Assembly: GCA_019112635.1 (NCBI GenBank) | Contig: DXIX01000012.1 | Span: 1-64,000 of the forward strand | DNA from: Candidatus Blautia intestinigallinarum | GTDB taxonomy: Bacteria > Bacillota > Clostridia > Lachnospirales > Lachnospiraceae | Length of the DNA: 64,000 bases | Direction: 5' to 3' | Shown here: positions 56,699 to 64,000 of the stretch, piece by piece | How the letters are laid out: each line of letters starts with the position of its first letter | How positions within the stretch are numbered: the stretch's first letter is position 1 | The notes under the pieces: model-generated | Seen by the model: only the letters and a program-made list of their open reading frames with translations | The model's database searches: none | What the model was told of the DNA's origin: nothing | Position numbers and translations under genes: made by a program

Positions 56699-58102
56699 TT
56701 ACTCCTCCGTTTCAGGAACATATAAAATATTAAAATCACAGAGATTGGTTCCGGTATTTCCCGTAAATACAGTATCTCCAATGGCCTGGAGAGCTTCGTA
56801 GCAGGCATGGCCCCGCAGCGAGGCATGGACATCAATGCCTTTTTCAAGAGCAGTCTGATAACTGGTGGAATCACAGATTCCGCCGGCCACAGGAGTCGTG
56901 CCGTCTGTTCCCTCCGAGTCTATGGAGAACATGCAGGCACCTTTGGTCTTGGCAGCAGCTATGGCAAAGCTTAAGGTCAGTTCCTGGCCAGGGCCGCCAT
57001 GACCGGTGATCAGACGGTTATCCAAAATCTGTGTGGTGGTTTCCCCGGAGCTGAGAATTACACAGGGAGGCTTGATGGGATTTCCATAGGCTTGAATCTC
57101 TCGCGCAATTGAGGCGAAGATGGTGCCGGCGTCTTTGCTCTCGCCTTCCAGGAAGGAGGAGAGGATGATAGCGGGAATCCCCATCTCTTCTGCGATTTCC
57201 TTTGCGTAGATGCAGGAGTCGGGCAGAGTATTCAGAAGATAATAGGTATTATCGGGGAAAGCTTTCGGGGTTTCACATTCCGGTCCTGCATTCATCAGAT
57301 AATCCACCACACTCTTGGGGAGACGGTCAGCCACATCATAATCACGGATGACTCTGCGGGCATCGTCGAGAGTTGTCTGGTCAGGACCCATGGGAGTACT
57401 TTTATAATTTTTGTAAGGAACTCCAATATCTCCTGTGGGGGGAGTTCCCACAGCATCGCTGATGCCGAAACCAATCAGTTCAGCACCTACATTTTGAATA
57501 CGTTTTGCCAGCATACCTCCGTTCATGGCAGAGATATGGCGACGGATGGCATTGATCTCATAGATGCCTGCACCGGACTTGAGCATGACGTCAGTGGTCT
57601 TGATTTCATCTTCCAATGTGATTCCTTCGATCGGACAACTCATCAGGGCAGAACTTCCGCCGCTGATGACTACGATAAACAGGTCATCTGGCCCGGCATG
57701 ATCCACAAGGTCAAGAATCTTCAGGCAGGCTTCGTATCCAGCCTGGTTGGGGAGAGGATGGCCGCCCACATAGACTTCTGTATTTTGGAAATGATCGGTC
57801 GGTTCAGCCACTTTGACGATGGCGATTCCTCTGGTGAGGCGGTTACCTAGGATTTCATCCACAGCCATGGCCATGTGATTGCAGGCTTTGCCGGCGCCCA
57901 GCAGATAGACATGGCGTTTTTTGGAAAGATCCCATGACTTGCAATCTATATGCAATATATCGCCTTCGAGACGCATAATACTTTTGATGCGTGAATAGGA
58001 ATCCAGGCGGTTTAGGGTCTGTTCCGCTATATTCAATACAATTTCCCGTGATTTGCTGCATCCATGGGAAGTCAAATCTTCATAATTTCTGATTTTGTTC
58101 AT
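56699..58102 (-). CDS. glycerate 2-kinase-type protein (MOFRL family)
   Basis: 467 residues, DUF4147 N-terminal kinase domain plus MOFRL C-terminal domain, the GckA/TtuD type that phosphorylates D-glycerate at C2. LLGAGKACNHMA (about 65), GGHPLPNQAGYEA, VVISGGSSALM (about 142-152), GHGGPGQELTLSFA and the MOFRL signature GTDGTTPVAGG are seen. ATG 58102 has GGAGA upstream. First gene of the operon with the enolase paralogue, divergent from the cyclodeaminase-like gene. Whether glycerate itself is the substrate depends on the odd partner enzymes. Confidence 0.88.
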   Translation of the reverse strand: MNKIRNYEDLTSHGCSKSREIVLNIAEQTLNRLDSYSRIKSIMRLEGDILHIDCKSWDLSKKRHVYLLGAGKACNHMAMAVDEILGNRLTRGIAIVKVAEPTDHFQNTEVYVGGHPLPNQAGYEACLKILDLVDHAGPDDLFIVVISGGSSALMSCPIEGITLEDEIKTTDVMLKSGAGIYEINAIRRHISAMNGGMLAKRIQNVGAELIGFGISDAVGTPPTGDIGVPYKNYKSTPMGPDQTTLDDARRVIRDYDVADRLPKSVVDYLMNAGPECETPKAFPDNTYYLLNTLPDSCIYAKEIAEEMGIPAIILSSFLEGESKDAGTIFASIAREIQAYGNPIKPPCVILSSGETTTQILDNRLITGHGGPGQELTLSFAIAAAKTKGACMFSIDSEGTDGTTPVAGGICDSTSYQTALEKGIDVHASLRGHACYEALQAIGDTVFTGNTGTNLCDFNILYVPETEE

Positions 58103-58187
58103 AAAGAATCTCCATTTCAAATTAGATATAGAAGCGATTTGGTGAAACAGATGGGGAGGAATCTTTTGTTACTGTTAATATGATCTA

Positions 58188-58216
58188 ATCGTAATCCAAT
58201 ATATCGCATATGTCAA
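58188..58216 (-). promoter_or_regulatory. promoter of glycerate kinase operon with shared operator
   Basis: Minus strand: TTGACA (58211-58216), 17 bp, TACGAT (58188-58193). The -35 box is part of TTGACATATGCGATATATT (58198-58216), which matches the element of the divergent promoter at 18 of 19 positions. Confidence 0.65.
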
Positions 58217-58305
58217 ATAAAATAATGAATTTCGTGAAAAGAAACAAAATAAAAAGGGATAATTTGTGTAATATACGAAATTATCAAAAAATTACGTCAG
58301 AAAAG

Positions 58306-58334
58306 TTGACATATGCAATATATTTCTGTATATT
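58306..58334 (+). promoter_or_regulatory. promoter of cyclodeaminase-like gene with shared operator
   Basis: TTGACA (58306-58311), 17 bp, TATATT (58329-58334). TTGACATATGCAATATATT (58306-58324) is the second copy of the operator-like element. Confidence 0.7.
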
Positions 58335-58403
58335 ATGGCGTAAGCGAGAACGGATGAAGGAATCAGCTAGAAAAATTTTCACAGGTGAAAGGAGATATGA
58401 AAA

Positions 58404-59771
58404 ATGAGTCACAAAACAGAATTTCTTTATTTATCAGAACAGGATACTATTCAGGCAGGTGTGCTGGATGAAGTGAAGTGCATTGACAATGCAGAGGAAG
58501 TATTTCGTCTCTTAAGTAAGGGAGATTATCTGATGGGAGGAAGCAACCACAATAGCCATGGCCTGGGTCTGGTATTTCCTAAAGAGACTCCCTTCCCTAA
58601 TATGCCGGTAGCTGGACCGGATCGGAGATTCGTGGCAATGCCTGCTTATCTGGGCGGAAGATTTGATGTGTGCGGCAATAAGTGGTATGGCTCCAATGCA
58701 GAGAACCCGAAAAAGGGACTGCCAAGATCTGTACTGACAGTGACTTTGAACGATAAAGATACAGGAGAACCATTGGCATTCATGTCTGCGAATCTTCTGA
58801 GCGCGGCAAGAACAGGGGCTGTCCCGGGAGTTGCGGCACGGCATCTGGCAAGAAAAGATTCCAAAGTAGTGGCAGTGTTAGGTTGTGGACAGATCAATCG
58901 TTCCTGTTTAAGAAATATTCTGTCTCAGCTGCCAGAGGCAAAGACAATTGTATGTTATGACATTCTTGAGGCAGCTGCTCAGAAATTCCTGGATTGGGCT
59001 AAAGAAGAGCTGAAAGTGGAAGGACGTATTACCTCAGATGTGCAGGATGCATTGAAAGATGCGGATGTGGTGACGGTTGCAGCTTCCCGTCTGAAACCAT
59101 TGTATGTGAAAGATGAATGGCTCAAAGAGGGCGTGACCGTATTAATCACCGGACCGATGCAGACCGATGACTCCTTCTGGATGGATACGAAACTGATCTA
59201 TGACAATATTCATCTCCATGAGGCTTATGTGCAGGAGGCAATCGAATCAGGTGACAAGGATGCTTATTACAGCGGCGTGATCGGGGGACCGATTTATACT
59301 TTGATTGACGCAGGAAAAATGCCGGCTCTTAAAGATTCCACCAGCATAGGAGATGTGATTGAGGGAACGAAACCTGGCAGAACCAATGACAAGGAACGGG
59401 TTACCTTTGTAGCCTGCGGCATGGCAACTTTTGATGTATGGCTGGCTTTATATTATCTGGACAACGATCTGGCTGCCCTATTGCGCACACACGATCGCGA
59501 AATATGTTCGCCTTTATCTGCCGGGAGTGAATGTCTATGTTATTGCGGTGATCGCCCTTTTGATTTTCGGATGTATTCACTCATTTGGATTCGGCGCAGC
59601 GGCAAAATTCCAGAATATTATCGTAGTAATACTTATGGCAGCAATGCTGGTATTTATCGTCATGGGAATTTCCCACGTCGAGGTAGAAAATCTGACACCT
59701 ATGTTTCCGGAAGGAAGCGCACCTGTGATTGGAGAGATTATTCCTGCGTATTTCGGATTTGTGGGAATTAA
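58404..59771 (+). CDS. ornithine cyclodeaminase/AlaDH-like protein with foreign C-terminal tail
   Basis: The first about 345 residues are an ornithine cyclodeaminase/mu-crystallin-type NAD(P)-dependent protein (SANLLSAARTGAVPGVAARH; Rossmann loop VLGCGQINRSCLRNIL at about 152-167; VTVAASR). Members deaminate or reduce amino acids or imines; the substrate is not evident. After GMATFDV (59438) the frame enters DNA that codes for a permease in another frame, so the last about 110 residues (LALYYLDNDLAALLRTHDRE on) are out-of-frame read-through. The native C-terminus of about 20-30 residues is lost. GAAAGGAGA precedes ATG. Activity is uncertain. Confidence 0.75.
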   Translation: MSHKTEFLYLSEQDTIQAGVLDEVKCIDNAEEVFRLLSKGDYLMGGSNHNSHGLGLVFPKETPFPNMPVAGPDRRFVAMPAYLGGRFDVCGNKWYGSNAENPKKGLPRSVLTVTLNDKDTGEPLAFMSANLLSAARTGAVPGVAARHLARKDSKVVAVLGCGQINRSCLRNILSQLPEAKTIVCYDILEAAAQKFLDWAKEELKVEGRITSDVQDALKDADVVTVAASRLKPLYVKDEWLKEGVTVLITGPMQTDDSFWMDTKLIYDNIHLHEAYVQEAIESGDKDAYYSGVIGGPIYTLIDAGKMPALKDSTSIGDVIEGTKPGRTNDKERVTFVACGMATFDVWLALYYLDNDLAALLRTHDREICSPLSAGSECLCYCGDRPFDFRMYSLIWIRRSGKIPEYYRSNTYGSNAGIYRHGNFPRRGRKSDTYVSGRKRTCDWRDYSCVFRICGN

Positions 59772-60480
59772 TACCATGACCGAGTGGGCGGGAAATGTGA
59801 AAAATCCGCAGAAAAATCTGCCAAGAGCCATGTTCCTGTGTATGCTTGTGGTGACACTTTTATACTGTGGAATGACTGCGGTTCTGTGTGGAATGATTCC
59901 TTATACGGAGCTGGGTAATGATACACCCGTCAGCATTGCGTCCATGCAGTTTGGAATGCCTCTGGTAACAGCGTTTATTACTCTTGGCGCATTATTTGCA
60001 ACTATTTCAACCTTGAATGGAATGTATGTCAGTCTGACCAATGAGCTGCACAATATGTCCAAGGAACGCAATCTTCCGGGAATCTTCTCCAGGACTTCAG
60101 GCAGCCGGAACGTGCCGATTGTAGCTGTGTGGTTCGCTGTGGTGGTTGCAATTGCTCTGAGCTTTTTGAGCGAATCTATCATGGAATATATCGATATGGC
60201 TACCGCGTTTGTCATGGTGAGCTTGATACATTCAGCTTATGCGTCCATCCGCATCAAGAAGTGTCTGCCGAAGGAATATGAGCAGGCAGCTTTTAAAATG
60301 AAAGGTGCTGCTTACTATGTCTGGCCGATCCTGGAGATTTTGTCCTGCGGATTTATCTTACTGATCACACTGATGGATGAACCGAAACTGATTCTGCCGA
60401 TGATTGTCATCATTGCTGTTGGAGTTGCTGTCTATTATCTGTATGCAAAGGGGCGGACAGCTTCTGCAGAACAGGCTTAA
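59431..60480 (+). pseudogene. APC-family amino acid permease, N-terminally truncated
   Basis: 349 residues with nine or so hydrophobic segments of an APC superfamily transporter (YGWLYIIWTTIWLPYCAHTI; AVIALLIFGCIHSFGFG; NIIVVILMAAMLVFIVMGIS; IPAYFGFVGINTMTEWAGNV; further five). Full members have about 440-480 residues; the first about 100 with the substrate-binding first helices are missing. There is no ribosome site before the first possible start (TTG 59431), and the frame is continuous back only to the junction with the cyclodeaminase-like gene. Very likely inactive. Upstream partner and regulator suggest it once imported the substrate of the locus. Confidence 0.78.
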
Positions 60481-60567
60481 TATTTAATTCCTGTAGGTTT
60501 TCTGCTTTTAGGGGTGGCATGAAGGATGAAATTCTGCTATTATTTGAGAGGAAAGAAGGGATGACTT

Positions 60568-61236
60568 ATGCCACTGCCGACAGGAGATTTGTCTTTTGAC
60601 AGAAGATCAGCAAAGCAGAAAGTATACGAGACAGTCAAAGACTGGATTATAGAAGGTCAGTTTAAGCCGGGAGAGAAAGTCTCGGATGTGGAGATCGCGG
60701 AATATTTTAATGTGAGCCGCACTCCGGTCCGGGAGGCTCTGCAGCTTTTGGAGGCACAGAAATTGGTGAAATCTTATCCGGGAAGAGCTACGATCGTCAC
60801 GGAATTGGAGATTGAACATATAGAAAAATGGTATCTGCCGATGATTGCGCTGCAGAAACTGGCGATTGAGCTGGCCGTGAAAAATGTGACACCGGAATTT
60901 CTTGAAATTCTAAGACGCCGAAACCGGGAATTTTGTGACAGTGTGGAGAGGAAGGAAAGTCCTATGGATATTTTCCGGGCAGACAAAGCCTTTCACAACT
61001 GTATTCTTGAGGCTGCCGGCAATGAATATGTGGCGGATTTCTGCAATATTCTGTGGATCCATATTCAACGGCTGGAATATAAATTCTTTCGGGATGCTTC
61101 CATGAGTACCTCCATTGAGGAGCATGAAAAAATGATTGAGGCCCTAGAAAACCGGGATGAGGCAAAGGTATCGGAGCTGGCGAAGGTGCACTGGGAGCGG
61201 TCAGAAGAGATGGTAAGAAAGCTGGAAACTGAATAA
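60568..61236 (+). CDS. GntR family regulator, FCD subgroup
   Basis: 222 residues. Winged helix-turn-helix at about 10-75 (WIIEGQFKPGEKVSDVEIAE; YFNVSRTPVREALQLLE) and a helical FCD ligand domain (FHNCILEAAGNEYVADFCN; histidine pattern for a metal or acid ligand with H...H...H in the last third). Such proteins are usually local repressors answering to an organic acid. It is placed directly after the permease remnant, so the paired 19-bp elements at 58198-58324 are its likely targets (inference). GAAAGAAGGG precedes ATG 60568. Confidence 0.9.
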   Translation: MPLPTGDLSFDRRSAKQKVYETVKDWIIEGQFKPGEKVSDVEIAEYFNVSRTPVREALQLLEAQKLVKSYPGRATIVTELEIEHIEKWYLPMIALQKLAIELAVKNVTPEFLEILRRRNREFCDSVERKESPMDIFRADKAFHNCILEAAGNEYVADFCNILWIHIQRLEYKFFRDASMSTSIEEHEKMIEALENRDEAKVSELAKVHWERSEEMVRKLETE

Positions 61237-61241
61237 GAATG

Positions 61242-61287
61242 AAAAAATGCCACGAATCCGGATTTTTCGGAAGCGTGGCATTTTTTG
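61242..61287. terminator. bidirectional terminator GntR/DUF47
   Basis: AAAAAATGCCACG (61242-61254) pairs with CGTGGCATTTTTT (61274-61286), inner TCCG/CGGA. Confidence 0.92.
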
Positions 61288-61305
61288 TTTCTGGAATATG
61301 CGGCA

Positions 61306-61932
61306 TTAAGAATTTTTCATCACAACACTTTCCACCAGATCAGCTACATGTTCACAGGCATCGGAACACTTCTCGAGATACTCGTAGATCTCCCGCCAAG
61401 CGATAATGTGCAGTGGATTTTTGTCCGCATTCGCATGGAGCTTGTGCATACTGGAGATAAACAGCTGGTCGGCTTCTTCCTCCAGTGCATTGATGCGGAT
61501 AATATGATCTTTGAGAGTCTTGGAATGTTTGAAGTCTGCGAAATCTTCCAGAAGAGTCCGCACTTCTTCACAGCATTTCAGAACAACTTCCATCAGGGAG
61601 ATCGCGTCAGGCTGAATTTCTTCAATATGATTAATGTAGATGCGGATCAGCACATCTTCGATCTTATCGGTGATGTCGTCAATATTCTGGCTGAGTGCGA
61701 CGATATCTTCTCTCTCGATGGGTGCAATGAAAGCTTTGGCCAATTTATCCACAATCAGGTGTTTTTTCTCGTCCGCACCGTGTTCGATCTGGTGAATCTC
61801 TGAGATTCTGTCAGAAATTTTTTCAATATGAAAATCATTCAGAGTCTTTTTCAAAAGCTTGGCTGCGCTGCAGGCAGCCTCTGCACACTCTATAAAGTTC
61901 TGGAAATAAAAAGCATCTTGTTTTTTGGACAT
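61306..61932 (-). CDS. DUF47 (PhoU-like) protein, Pit accessory
   Basis: 208 residues, all-helical, of the DUF47/PhoU-like family (ISEIHQIEHGADEKKHLIVD; FIAPIEREDIVALSQNIDDI with acidic metal-binding pattern E-x3-D). Such proteins are encoded with Pit phosphate transporters and modulate them. Here it follows pit by 30 bases in the same operon. Start after GAAAGGAACG. Confidence 0.9.
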   Translation of the reverse strand: MSKKQDAFYFQNFIECAEAACSAAKLLKKTLNDFHIEKISDRISEIHQIEHGADEKKHLIVDKLAKAFIAPIEREDIVALSQNIDDITDKIEDVLIRIYINHIEEIQPDAISLMEVVLKCCEEVRTLLEDFADFKHSKTLKDHIIRINALEEEADQLFISSMHKLHANADKNPLHIIAWREIYEYLEKCSDACEHVADLVESVVMKNS

Positions 61933-61962
61933 AGAATCAAGTCGTTCCTTTCTTTAACTAAA

Positions 61963-63015
61963 TTAAAAGATATTCATAAAAATCTTGGCCATGATGAAGC
62001 TGATCAGGCCACAGCCTGGAAAAGTGAATACCCATGTGAGCATCATGTCTTTTACAATATTAAAATTGATGGCGGACAGACGCTTCACCGCACCCACACC
62101 CATGATAGCACTGGTCTTCGTGTGGGTGGTGGATACGGGGATTCCAAAAACGCTGGAGTAGAGCAGACACAGAGCACCGGCCAGGTCGGCTGAAAATCCC
62201 TGATATTTTTCAAGTTTTACCATATCCATGCCGACAGACTTGATGATTTTTTCTCCTCCCACGCTGGTGCCGGATCCCATCACAAAACTGCAGAGCAGCA
62301 TCAGCCAGATGGGAATCACCATTCCGGTCACATTATTCTGGCCGTTGGAAAAAGCTATGGCCAGAAAGAGCACACCGATAAATTTCTGTCCGTCCTGGGC
62401 GCCGTGCATGAAGCTCATGGCAGCAGCTCCAAAGATCTGAGCGTTTTTGAAAAAGAAATTTGTCTTTCTCCGGTCCATTCCCTGACAGATCAGGGTGATA
62501 ATTTTACACACGGCCCATCCGGTGAGAAAACCGAGAATCAGGCTCAGTACAAGTCCATAGAGTACTTTCACCCACTCGTCCATATTTACGCCGTCGATTC
62601 CGCCTTGGATTGCGATGGCGGATCCGGTGAGACCTGCGATCAGACTGTGGCTCTCACTGGTGGGAATTCCAAAAACGGATGCGGTTACGCTGTAGATGAC
62701 AATGGAAAACAGTGCCGCGCACAGGGCGATCAGTGCGCTTCGGGTATCTGTTCCGAAGTCTACCATATTACTGATGGTGGAGGCTACGGAACTGTTAATC
62801 TGTGTCATAATGAAGACACCCAGAAAGTTAAAGACTGCGCTCATCCAGATGGCTTTTTTAACGCCCAGACATCTGGTGGAGACACAGGTGGCAATTGCAT
62901 TCGGAGCATCGGTCCATCCATTGACAAAGATGACTCCCAGAGTCAGTAGAATAGTGACGAACAATGCCGGATTAGAGAGCAATTGCTGCCAGAAATAGGA
63001 AAATGAGATTTCCAT
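61963..63015 (-). CDS. pit: Pit-type inorganic phosphate transporter
   Basis: 350 residues, cation-coupled phosphate uptake. The two inverted signature repeats are clear: GWTDAPNAIATCVSTR near 33-48 and the C-terminal VSTTHTKTSAIMGVGAVKRL. About ten hydrophobic segments. GGAGAAAA precedes ATG. Upstream by 17 bases is trkA in the same direction, so phosphate and potassium genes may form one transcript. Confidence 0.95.
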   Translation of the reverse strand: MEISFSYFWQQLLSNPALFVTILLTLGVIFVNGWTDAPNAIATCVSTRCLGVKKAIWMSAVFNFLGVFIMTQINSSVASTISNMVDFGTDTRSALIALCAALFSIVIYSVTASVFGIPTSESHSLIAGLTGSAIAIQGGIDGVNMDEWVKVLYGLVLSLILGFLTGWAVCKIITLICQGMDRRKTNFFFKNAQIFGAAAMSFMHGAQDGQKFIGVLFLAIAFSNGQNNVTGMVIPIWLMLLCSFVMGSGTSVGGEKIIKSVGMDMVKLEKYQGFSADLAGALCLLYSSVFGIPVSTTHTKTSAIMGVGAVKRLSAINFNIVKDMMLTWVFTFPGCGLISFIMAKIFMNIF

Positions 63016-63032
63016 AAATTTTCTCCTTCAGT

Positions 63033-63731
63033 TTATAAATTTTGTTCAAAGCGATCAATGTTGTTGATCTTTCCGATGACAACGATCACATCCCCTTCGC
63101 TGAAGCGGTACTGGGGAGATACCTCGATATTTGTGTGGCCGTTGCTCTCGATGGCGATGATATTCAGGTTATATTTGGGACGGATCTGCAGTTCTTCAAT
63201 GCTGGCGTTCACACAGCGGTCTGTCACTTTGATCTGACGGATTTCGATACTGTTGTCCAGGGAGACGTAATCCAGGAAGTTTCTGGATACCAGACGTTTC
63301 CCAAGACGCAGCGCCATATCCCTTTCCGGATATACCACATCCGCGCCCAGCTTCTTCAATACGGCTCCGTGTTCCAGACTGATTGCTTTTGAGATGACTT
63401 TTGGGACACCAAGTTCTACGACACGCATGGTGGTCAGGATGCTGGCATCAATTTTTTCGCCGATACAGACCACTACCACATCGCAGTTCTGGATGCCGGT
63501 CTCAGTCAGTGTCTCTGTTGTCAGATCGTCACAGATAAAAGCATACTCTGTGTACTGACGAGCTTCTTTTACTTTATTCTCATGACTGTCAATGACAATC
63601 ACTTCTTTTCCGGCTTCTGCCAGTGTCATGGCCAAAGCGCTGCCAAAACGTCCAAGTCCGATGATTCCGAAGGAAGTAGCTTCCTTGGGAGCAGTATTTT
63701 TTTCTTTGCGATTAATTCCAAATGAATACAT
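63033..63731 (-). CDS. TrkA/KtrA-type potassium uptake regulatory subunit
   Basis: 232 residues. An extra N-terminal 20 residues, then the RCK NAD(H)/nucleotide domain (FGIIGLGRFGSALAMTLAEA at about 21-40; VVCIGEKIDASIL) and a TrkA-C domain (about 150-232; IEIRQIKVTDRCVNASIEEL ... GDVIVVIGKINNIDRF). A single RCK unit, as in KtrA/KtrC, gating the adjacent membrane subunit. 24 bases separate it from the trkH end. Confidence 0.93.
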   Translation of the reverse strand: MYSFGINRKEKNTAPKEATSFGIIGLGRFGSALAMTLAEAGKEVIVIDSHENKVKEARQYTEYAFICDDLTTETLTETGIQNCDVVVVCIGEKIDASILTTMRVVELGVPKVISKAISLEHGAVLKKLGADVVYPERDMALRLGKRLVSRNFLDYVSLDNSIEIRQIKVTDRCVNASIEELQIRPKYNLNIIAIESNGHTNIEVSPQYRFSEGDVIVVIGKINNIDRFEQNL

Positions 63732-63755
63732 ATGAGTTCCTTTCTGGTTCTGTAA

Positions 63756-64000
63756 TTAACCAATTGAGATTGATTCCTGTGAATAACGGATGTTTGGTTC
63801 CGGATGATCGATCCACATAGACAGCAGAGTAAAAGCACCCAGCCGTCCGATAAACATGATGACAATAATCACCAGCTTGCCTGCGACACTCAGTGTGGGA
63901 GTGATTCCTGTGGAAAGTCCTACTGTGCCGAAAGCCGAGACAACTTCAAACATGAGCTGTATGAAAGTACAGTCAGGCTCCAGTACGCACATCAGAAAAG
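63756..64000 (-). CDS. TrkH/KtrB-type potassium transporter, C-terminal part (runs off window)
   Basis: About 81 C-terminal residues only. The last selectivity-filter region (SAFGTVGLSTGITP) and the following helix IIVIMFIGRLGAFTLLSMW are typical of KtrB/TrkH. The gene continues beyond 64000. Together with the downstream RCK subunit it makes a K+ uptake system. Confidence 0.88.
   Translation of the reverse strand, partial: FLMCVLEPDCTFIQLMFEVVSAFGTVGLSTGITPTLSVAGKLVIIVIMFIGRLGAFTLLSMWIDHPEPNIRYSQESISIG

Overview
The window comes from a low-to-mid GC Gram-positive anaerobe of the class Clostridia, most likely a gut member of the Lachnospiraceae. The evidence is the gene set: a V-type ATPase instead of F-type here, AdhE, Ptb/Buk, IorAB, DUF3793 next to a flavodoxin, a long-form HPF before secA, and prfB with its frameshift. 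Start regions carry AGGAGG ribosome sites and TTGACA-N17-TATAAT promoters. No genus is claimed. No tRNA, rRNA, CRISPR array, insertion sequence or phage gene was seen.

Layout. 0-12 kb: HIT hydrolase, ECF sigma factor, murG, a DUF4367 protein and an AT-rich secreted protein, two metallo-beta-lactamase-fold proteins (one apparently without metal ligands), a TSCPD protein, mtnN, pgi, and a flavodoxin/DUF3793 operon whose promoter carries two perfect inverted repeats of DtxR/IdeR type. 11.6-13.9 kb: an aconitase-like hydratase. 14.05-15.15 kb: about 1.1 kb without any coding frame, bounded by a consensus promoter and a strong intrinsic terminator, A-rich on the + strand and full of perfect hairpins. 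It is best read as a very large structured non-coding RNA and is the most interesting object here. 15.2-18.2 kb: an RluA-type pseudouridine synthase, an AI-2E-type membrane protein and an orphan sugar-type binding lipoprotein.

18.4-27.3 kb: a complete V-type ATPase operon (G/H-I-K-E-C-F-A-B-D) whose K subunit keeps the Na+-binding residues known from Enterococcus hirae. 27.4-32.3 kb: ptb-iorA-iorB-buk, a compact set that can turn 2-keto acids from amino acids into free acids plus ATP. Then adhE and typA on the minus strand. 37-42 kb: a double-OB SSB-like protein, cobO, a lysine riboswitch driving dapA-dapB, a lipoprotein and a eukaryote-type HisA. 42-52 kb: hpf, secA, a DnaJ-like protein, prfB, and an ACT-hom-(PGM-like homoserine kinase candidate)-lysC cluster of aspartate-family biosynthesis. 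52-55.4 kb: a DUF975 membrane protein and tex.

55.4-61.3 kb is an accessory catabolic locus. A glycerate 2-kinase and an enolase paralogue with altered active site diverge from an ornithine-cyclodeaminase-like gene. Both promoters carry the same 19-bp element in opposite orientation, and a GntR/FCD regulator lies nearby. An internal deletion seems to have fused the cyclodeaminase-like gene out of frame to an APC permease that has lost its N-terminus. The window ends in phosphate (DUF47-Pit) and potassium (TrkA-TrkH, partial) transport genes on the minus strand.
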